Below are positions 58,815 through 64,000 of a stretch of DNA of 64,000 bases, in pieces. Both the position numbers and the translations under genes were made by a program. The stretch spans positions 15,045-79,044 of the forward strand of contig HF987960.1 in NCBI GenBank assembly GCA_000431835.1, written 5' to 3'. The notes below the pieces were generated by a model, which did not search any database, was not told the DNA's origin, and worked only from the letters and a program-made list of their open reading frames with translations. Origin of the DNA: Succinatimonas sp. CAG:777 (GTDB taxonomy: Bacteria > Pseudomonadota > Gammaproteobacteria > Enterobacterales > Succinivibrionaceae). Within the stretch, counting starts at the first letter, position 1; each line of letters starts with the position of its first letter.

Positions 58815-59606
58815 TTATCCTAAACTTACATCTAAAAACATCATCAATAAAAATCCTGCTAACACACTGATTGTTCCTTTATCAGAATTCCCAAGATTAT
58901 GTGCTTGAGGGATCAATTCTTCGATTACAACATACATCATGGCTCCTGCTGCAAAGGATAAGAACCAAGGTAGATATGGTGCGATAGAATCAGCTAGCAG
59001 CACCACTAAGATTGCGGCAACAGGTTCCACAGCTCCTGAGAGTGATCCTAAGATAAATGCTCTTACTCTTGACATTCCGTCAGCAAAGTAGGGCATGGAA
59101 ACGGCAGCGCCTTCTGGAATATTCTGAATACCAATACCTAAAGCTAAAATTGCGGTAGCACTTACAAGACCTATACCTGTACCTGAGGCAGCTGCTGAAA
59201 CACCAACGGCCATGCCTTCAGGAATATTGTGAATGGTGATAGCAAGAAACATTAAGGCGTGTTTGCCTAAATTAGATTTTGGTCCTTCAGGTGATTTTGA
59301 GAGTACATGCAAATGAGGCATGGATTTATCTAAAATAATTAAAAACAGGACACCAAAAAAGAATCCTCCAATCACTGGTATTAAGCGAGAGTTACCTGTA
59401 GCTTTTCCTGCCTCAAGAGCGGGTAGAATTAAGCTAAAAATAGAGGCTGCGAGCATGATGCCGGCACTAAAGCCCATGCTTAGTTGGGTATAGATACGAT
59501 TCTTTTGTTTTAAAAGTACGAAAACAACAGCAGCACCTAAAGTTGTGCACATAAAGATAAACGCCCCAGAGGTGATGGCTAATAGTAGTGGATCTTCAAA
59601 AGTCAT
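58815..59606 (-). CDS. ZIP family metal transporter
   Basis: 263 residues, eight membrane helices of the ZIP fold. The two metal-binding helices are typical: T-I-H-N-I-P-E-G-M-A-V-G (about residue 125) and G-I-Q-N-I-P-E-G-A-A-V-S (about residue 160), giving the H/N/E binuclear site. The C-terminal V-V-I-E-E-L-I-P-Q-A-H is also conserved. The sequence is of the GufA/ZupT type, probably importing zinc or another divalent metal. GAAGGA precedes the ATG. Confidence 0.92.
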   Translation of the reverse strand: MTFEDPLLLAITSGAFIFMCTTLGAAVVFVLLKQKNRIYTQLSMGFSAGIMLAASIFSLILPALEAGKATGNSRLIPVIGGFFFGVLFLIILDKSMPHLHVLSKSPEGPKSNLGKHALMFLAITIHNIPEGMAVGVSAAASGTGIGLVSATAILALGIGIQNIPEGAAVSMPYFADGMSRVRAFILGSLSGAVEPVAAILVVLLADSIAPYLPWFLSFAAGAMMYVVIEELIPQAHNLGNSDKGTISVLAGFLLMMFLDVSLG

Positions 59607-59796
59607 TTTATTCCTTCTTAATACACTAAAGTTACCCTATGCTAACATATATTTGTGTTTTTAAATCAATTTATTAAACTTTACTTTTGCATATTTAGAG
59701 AAAAGTAATTGGTCTTTATAAATCGTCCTGTATAATTGCACCTAGACAATTTGAGTATATATATTTGCAGTTTAAAAGCACAACAAAGTCATATTC

Positions 59797-60429
59797 ATGA
59801 GTAACCATACATATCTAGTACCAGATCTTAAAAAAGGCGAAATTCATAGAACCGAGTTGACGATTAAAAAAAGTCGGTTTATCACATCCATTGCAAGAAC
59901 TCATGGGGTAGATGAAGCTAAAGCTTTTATTGACAAGGTAACTAATGAGTTTATGGATGCAAGGCATAATTGCTTTGCCTTTAATGCAGATAAACCTGGT
60001 ACCTCAGGTTATGCTGGATGCTCTGATGATGGTGAGCCTCATGGTACAGCAGGTCAACCTATGTTAAATGTAATCTTACATTGTGATGTAGGTGAAATCA
60101 CAGCTGTTGTAACACGCTATTTTGGAGGCATTCTTTTAGGAACCGGAGGCTTGGTAAAAGCTTATCAAGACAGTGTCAAGCAGGCTTTGGAGTCATTAAA
60201 GACGACACCAATGGTTTTAATGACTACTTACAAAGTTCAAATAGAGCATTCAAATGTCACTTTATTCCAACGTTTGCTAATTAAAGTAAATGCTCAAGTA
60301 TTAAATCAGGAATACACCGATAAGGTGTTGTTTACCGTGATGATCCCTAACGACAGTACTGAGTTGTTTACCTCATCTGTAATTCAGATGACCTCAGGTA
60401 GGGCTGTGATTGAAAAAATAGATGGCTAA
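59797..60429 (+). CDS. yigZ: YigZ/IMPACT family protein
   Basis: 210 residues. The N-terminal UPF0029 domain has KKSRFITSIARTHGVDEA, DARHNCFAF, SDDGEPHGTAGQPML, VVTRYFGGILLGTGGLVKAY; the C-terminal DUF1949 ferredoxin-like domain spans about 140-200. Related to eukaryotic IMPACT, which binds the Gcn2 regulator; the bacterial role is uncertain, possibly translation-related. The ribosome-binding site is weak. Confidence 0.93.
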   Translation: MSNHTYLVPDLKKGEIHRTELTIKKSRFITSIARTHGVDEAKAFIDKVTNEFMDARHNCFAFNADKPGTSGYAGCSDDGEPHGTAGQPMLNVILHCDVGEITAVVTRYFGGILLGTGGLVKAYQDSVKQALESLKTTPMVLMTTYKVQIEHSNVTLFQRLLIKVNAQVLNQEYTDKVLFTVMIPNDSTELFTSSVIQMTSGRAVIEKIDG

Positions 60430-60436
60430 TACAAAA

Positions 60437-60458
60437 GAAGAAGGCAGAAGCCTTCTTC
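60437..60458. terminator. Bidirectional hairpin between yigZ and yheS
   Basis: Perfect 9-bp stem GAAGAAGGC/GCCTTCTTC with an AGAA loop, located between the two convergent stop codons. No strong U-tract. Confidence 0.6.
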
Positions 60459-60481
60459 AAAATTAACATGAACAAAGAGTA

Positions 60482-62416
60482 TTACTCTTTCATTGCCTGT
60501 TCCAATTCATCCTGTTTTTCAATCCATGCAATTTCACATTCATCTAACTCATCTGATAGTTTTGCTCTTTCAATCGAGAGTATTTCTACCTTTTCTGGTT
60601 CTTTTGAGTAAAGCTCAAGATCAGACAAGGTAGTATCAATATCAGCAAGGGATTTTTTTATTTTCTCCATTTGCTTTTCTAATTTCTCTATTTCAAGTTT
60701 TAATGGTCTTAAGCTCTGTCTTTTTTGTGCTTCAAGTTTTTTTTGTTCTTTGGTTTTATAAGTTTGAGCTTTAGCTTTTTCTGAAACCAAATTTTGGTTA
60801 GGTTGTTTTTGTGTCTTTTCGTTGAGTTTTTCTTTATACTCGCGGTTCTTTTTATTCAAAAATTCCTGGTAATCATTAAGATCACCGTTAAATTCTGAAA
60901 CATTTCCATCATCGATGAGCCACAGTTTATCAGCAATAGCTTCTAATAAGTGGCGGTCGTGAGATACAAGTATTAAGGCTCCTTTATATGTTGATAGGGC
61001 CAAAGACAGAGCTTCTCGCATATCAAGATCAAGGTGGTTGGTAGGCTCATCTAAAAGCAGGAGGTTAGGTTTTTGATAGGCAACGATAGCTAAGGCAAGT
61101 CTTGCTTGCTCGCCACCTGACATATCTTCAACTTTTTGTGTGGCCTTATCTCCACTAAAAGAGAAAGAGCCTAAGAATGTTCTTAAATCCTTTTCTTTAG
61201 CATTATGATCAATTGCTCTTAAATGATCTAGAGCACTCATCTGACCTGAGAGCTGATCTAGTTCATGCTGAGCAAAGTAACCAATCTTAATGCCTTTACC
61301 TAAGGTTGCTGTGCCATGTACTGGTTTTATCACAGAACATAAGGTTTTAATTAAAGTTGATTTACCCTGACCGTTACGACCTAAAAGTCCGATTCTGTCA
61401 CCAGCTATTAACATCAGGTTAACTTTTTTTAAAATGATGTCATTTTCTGAATAGCCACAATCAAGCTCTTTTAAATCAGCAATGATATCTACGGTTCTTT
61501 CAGGATCTGCAAATTTAATATGGTAAGGGGATTCTTCTTGAGTAACGGCAGTAAGCTTTAATCTGTCAATAGCTTTTAACATACTTTGAGCTTGCTTTGC
61601 TTTAGAGGCCTTATATCTAAATCTCTCAACAAAGTCCTGCATATGAGCTAATGAAGCTTCTTCACGACGGCGATTAGCTTTTTCGTTTTTAATCCTTTCT
61701 GCTCTCAATCTCTCATAGTCTGAATAGTTACCTGTATACATGACTAGATGGTTTGATTCAAAGTGTAAAATATGTGAGCAGAAAGTATCTAAAAAGTCAC
61801 GATCATGTGAGATACAAAGAATAGTACCCTCAAAACTCTTTAAGTAGTTTTCAAGAAAGATAATTGTATCTAAATCTAAATGGTTTGTAGGCTCATCTAA
61901 GAGCAATACATCTGATTTATAAATAAGAGCCTGAGCAAGGTTTAGTCGCATTCTCCAACCACCAGAGAACTCTTTTACAGCCTTTTGCATTTCATCTTCA
62001 GCAAAGCCTAAACCGTGTAATAAGATTTTTGCTCTAGAGTCGATGGTCCAGACACCGGCAATACCTAATTTATCTTCGATTAAGGCTATTTTTTCACCAT
62101 TATTCTCAGCATAGGCTTTTTCTTTTTGAGTAAGAAGTTCTGTAAGATCCTTATCACCTTGTTTTACGTAATCAAGAGCGGAAATATCTAAAGATGGAGT
62201 TTGCTGAGAAACTGCTGAAATTTTAAAATTGCGAGGAACAGTTAATGCCCCTAACTCTGGTGCAATCTCGCCTTTGATTGCAGCAAATAAAGTAGATTTG
62301 CCACAACCATTTCTTCCGATAATACCTACTTTTTGACCTGGAAAAATACTGGCAGAAGCATTTTCTAAAAGGTACTTGCTTCCGCGCATGATGGTTACAT
62401 CTGATAATTGAATCAC
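60482..62416 (-). CDS. yheS: ABC-F family ATPase YheS
   Basis: 644 residues: two ATPase domains (Walker A GRNGCGKST and GRNGQGKST; signatures F-S-G-G-W-R-M and M-S-G-G-E-Q-A; two LLLDEPTNHLDLD Walker B motifs), joined by the charged P-site linker (RFRYKASKAKQAQSM) and followed by a coiled-coil C-terminus. ABC-F proteins act on stalled ribosomes rather than transport. The longest frame starts at 62446 inside a terminator; GTG 62416 gives M-I-Q-L-S-D-V-T-I-M-R-G, aligning with E. coli YheS (MIVFSSLQIRRG). No good ribosome-binding site was seen. Confidence 0.93.
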   Translation of the reverse strand: MIQLSDVTIMRGSKYLLENASASIFPGQKVGIIGRNGCGKSTLFAAIKGEIAPELGALTVPRNFKISAVSQQTPSLDISALDYVKQGDKDLTELLTQKEKAYAENNGEKIALIEDKLGIAGVWTIDSRAKILLHGLGFAEDEMQKAVKEFSGGWRMRLNLAQALIYKSDVLLLDEPTNHLDLDTIIFLENYLKSFEGTILCISHDRDFLDTFCSHILHFESNHLVMYTGNYSDYERLRAERIKNEKANRRREEASLAHMQDFVERFRYKASKAKQAQSMLKAIDRLKLTAVTQEESPYHIKFADPERTVDIIADLKELDCGYSENDIILKKVNLMLIAGDRIGLLGRNGQGKSTLIKTLCSVIKPVHGTATLGKGIKIGYFAQHELDQLSGQMSALDHLRAIDHNAKEKDLRTFLGSFSFSGDKATQKVEDMSGGEQARLALAIVAYQKPNLLLLDEPTNHLDLDMREALSLALSTYKGALILVSHDRHLLEAIADKLWLIDDGNVSEFNGDLNDYQEFLNKKNREYKEKLNEKTQKQPNQNLVSEKAKAQTYKTKEQKKLEAQKRQSLRPLKLEIEKLEKQMEKIKKSLADIDTTLSDLELYSKEPEKVEILSIERAKLSDELDECEIAWIEKQDELEQAMKE

Positions 62417-62426
62417 TTTTTCTACA

Positions 62427-62458
62427 CACAAAAAAACAGTGACCAAAGGTCACTGTTT
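62427..62458 (-). terminator. Terminator of the hinT-lipoprotein unit
   Basis: Perfect 11-bp stem AAACAGTGACC/GGTCACTGTTT with a 3-nt loop, followed on the minus strand by a seven-T run, 12 bp after the lipoprotein stop. Confidence 0.93.
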
Positions 62459-62470
62459 AAAAAATTACAC

Positions 62471-63523
62471 TTAAAGCTGAGAGGTATTTTGAACAAGCGT
62501 GATGCCGTCTTTTGCTCTCATGTTTCTAATATTGATTACAGTCTTTGGTCCTATGTGTCTAATTACAGAGACATTCAAGATAGGAATACCAGATTGTCTG
62601 CACGCTCTTACTAAAGAAGGAATAACTGCAGAAGAACCAGAGTTCTGTGAAACATCAACACCAGCTCCTACAACAGTTTCAATGCCTGCAGAATTTAATG
62701 CCTGACGGATTGCGCCTGAAAGATCTCCTATACAGTCAGATACGCTGTCTGGCACTACTGTAGGTGCAATATAAACAGGACCTTGCTCATTTTTTAACCT
62801 TTGAGCCTGACCTACTGCAATCTTGTAGGCAATTTGAGCTGCATTGCTGGTATTAGCGGTTCCACACTTAGAACTTGCAGGTGCACTCTGTAGACTTTCA
62901 AGAGTTGATGTCTCATTTGAGTTTGCAATTTCTACTTCTTGAGAGTTAACTGCTGTTGCATTGTCCTCTTTTTCTAGTTTGGTTAAGTCCTGAGGAGTAT
63001 TTTCTTCAGGGACAAATGATTGTGGAACTTTAGATTGAGTTTCAACATTAGTAGTAGCATTCTGATCCTGATTTAAATTATTAAGATCTACATTACCTTG
63101 TACCACATCTTTTACAGATACAGATGCTAATGGTGAAGAATTCTCTTTTTCTTTAAGATCGTTTAATACAGGCAACAGGGAACCTTCAGCTTGGTCTTTG
63201 ACACCATCTGGTACATAAGGTTTTACGACACCTGCCTGCATCTCCTGATTAAAAGCTTTTGCAACAAGATCACTTTTAGCTTTATCATCAGACTTAACAA
63301 CAGTTTGATTTTGAGACTTCTTTTTATTTACAGTAGCTTTCTTATTATTTTTTGTTGGAGCTTTTTTATGAGGACGAACTTGCTCAGCCTGAACTGTCTG
63401 CCCTTCTGGACCTACAGAACTGTCAAAATAATAAGTATTACATGCTGTAAGTGAAACTATACCTAAACACATACAGCTTAGTAATAAAGACTTTTTTAAA
63501 TTCTTTGGATTAAATTTTGTCAT
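62471..63523 (-). CDS. Lipoprotein with a long disordered linker (possibly LpoB-like)
   Basis: 350 residues from ATG 63523. The signal ends in the lipobox S-L-T-A-C, so it is lipid-anchored. About 180 residues of Lys/Gln/Asn/Ser-rich low-complexity sequence follow, then a compact C-terminal domain (A-Y-K-I-A-V-G-Q to the end) with strands around GPVYIAPTVV and NVSVIRH and helix LSGAIRQALNSAGI. The neighbour of hinT in E. coli is the ycfL-lpoB pair, and this lipid-linker-domain layout fits an outer-membrane activator of penicillin-binding proteins, but sequence similarity to LpoB is weak. The start overlaps the end of hinT by 14 bp. Confidence 0.7.
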   Translation of the reverse strand: MTKFNPKNLKKSLLLSCMCLGIVSLTACNTYYFDSSVGPEGQTVQAEQVRPHKKAPTKNNKKATVNKKKSQNQTVVKSDDKAKSDLVAKAFNQEMQAGVVKPYVPDGVKDQAEGSLLPVLNDLKEKENSSPLASVSVKDVVQGNVDLNNLNQDQNATTNVETQSKVPQSFVPEENTPQDLTKLEKEDNATAVNSQEVEIANSNETSTLESLQSAPASSKCGTANTSNAAQIAYKIAVGQAQRLKNEQGPVYIAPTVVPDSVSDCIGDLSGAIRQALNSAGIETVVGAGVDVSQNSGSSAVIPSLVRACRQSGIPILNVSVIRHIGPKTVINIRNMRAKDGITLVQNTSQL

Positions 63524-63872
63524 TTGGAAAACCAAAACCACCTAAATAACCACCTGCTAAAAGGTGCATATGAATATGAGGAACTTCCTGACATCCATTT
63601 TTACCAACATTTACGATAAGACGGTAACCTGACTCACTTACACCAAGATCTTCGGCAATTTTTCTTGCAACAATAAAGAGGTGTCCCATCATCTGCTCGT
63701 CTTCAGGCTCTACCTGTGATACTGAAGGAATAGGCTTATTTGTTACGATTAGAATATGGTGTTCAGCTTTAGGATTGATATCTAGAAAAGCTGTAACTAG
63801 ATCATCATGGTAAATGGTCTTTGAAGGAATGGTACCGTTGATGATTTTTGTAAAAATAGTCTCTTCGCTCAT
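63510..63872 (-). CDS. hinT: Histidine triad purine nucleoside phosphoramidase
   Basis: 120 residues. HIT-superfamily hydrolase of AMP-lysine-type phosphoramidates. It opens MSEETIFTKIINGTIPS, nearly identical in layout to E. coli HinT, with DDLVTAFLDINPKAEHHILIV, the GYRLIVNVGKNGCQEV strand and the triad H-I-H-M-H near residue 101-105. ATG 63872 (GGTGA upstream) is chosen over 63887 by this alignment. It is the first gene of a unit with the lipoprotein gene. Confidence 0.96.
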   Translation of the reverse strand: MSEETIFTKIINGTIPSKTIYHDDLVTAFLDINPKAEHHILIVTNKPIPSVSQVEPEDEQMMGHLFIVARKIAEDLGVSESGYRLIVNVGKNGCQEVPHIHMHLLAGGYLGGFGFPNDKI

Positions 63873-63928
63873 GTTATCACCGTTCAATTATTTGAATTTT
63901 AAAAATAAAAAATCACTGTATAGGCTCG

Positions 63929-63937
63929 ATTATAGCA
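63929..63937 (-). promoter_or_regulatory. Extended -10 promoter of hinT
   Basis: TGCTATAAT on the minus strand (an extended -10 plus perfect TATAAT) about 57 bp ahead of the hinT start. The -35 is poor, as is common with extended -10 promoters. Confidence 0.6.
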
Positions 63938-64000
63938 TAAACTTCACCTTTGAACTTCGGTAGTTTGACAGTTTTCCTCTAATTCACATCACTTCTTTTA

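Noticed and set aside
1..64000. CRISPR arrays, tRNA/rRNA genes, prophage or insertion sequences
   Set aside because: No regularly spaced repeats, cloverleaf-like gene, transposase, integrase or phage structural gene was seen on reading the whole window and its proteins.

Overview
This is a 64 kb stretch of an AT-rich bacterial chromosome with housekeeping and membrane-transport genes on both strands. Several things point to a gammaproteobacterium: the undivided hisGDCBHAFI operon order, the tig-clpP-clpX-lon-hupB-ppiD block in the same order as in Escherichia coli, FabB, NhaB, DsbB, DusC, RsuA, YheS and YidE homologues, and hinT. The low GC content, the anaerobe-like mix of transporters, and sucCD without sucAB fit the family Succinivibrionaceae (order Aeromonadales). 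The genus assignment is inference. I saw no rRNA or tRNA gene, insertion sequence, prophage or CRISPR array.

Layout. 1-8.6 kb: 3' end of icd, dapE, a BASS-type symporter, a DUF1189-like membrane protein with a small DUF1036-like exported protein, a MYG1-family DHH protein, dusC overlapping a secreted protein gene, and a YczE/YitT-type membrane protein. 8.6-12.2 kb: infA, a Cys-rich Sel1-repeat exported protein, and fabB overlapping rsuA. 12.3-20.7 kb: a BamE-like lipoprotein with a membrane protein, two tandem maltose-binding-protein-like solute receptors with no permease, a second lon gene, a 21-codon ORF with a strong ribosome-binding site, a zinc-type macrodomain ADP-ribosylhydrolase, a frameshifted small membrane protein and a hypothetical gene. 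20.8-29.1 kb: a TerC/Alx protein and the complete his operon except for the HisE function. 29.3-33.2 kb: a PEB1/Glt-like acidic amino-acid ABC transporter operon ending in a cytidylate-kinase-like gene.

33.4-41.5 kb: a frameshifted PAS-GGDEF gene with a degenerate GGDEF motif, dsbB, nhaB, a membrane protein, a YidE-type antiporter, and a small exported protein followed by a two-subunit ThrE-like exporter (YjjP/YjjB). 41.5-46 kb: the least ordinary locus, a two-gene unit on the minus strand made of a cytoplasmic GH84-type (O-GlcNAcase-like) protein and a 1106-residue protein with a TerB-C-like C-terminus. 46.4-57.6 kb: tig, clpP, clpX, lon, a small acidic protein, hupB, ppiD, sucC and sucD. 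57.7-64 kb: a second DUF1036-like protein, a Ser/Asn-rich protein, a ZIP metal transporter, YigZ/IMPACT, the ABC-F ATPase YheS, a lipoprotein and hinT.

Most transcription units end in clear intrinsic terminators, and these correct several start codons where the longest ORF runs back through a terminator (YczE-like, YheS, the 37 kb membrane protein, sucC). Several hairpins sit where they could regulate: ahead of hisG, ahead of the YidE-like gene, over the ribosome-binding site of the first MalE-like gene, and between the amino-acid binding protein and its permease.
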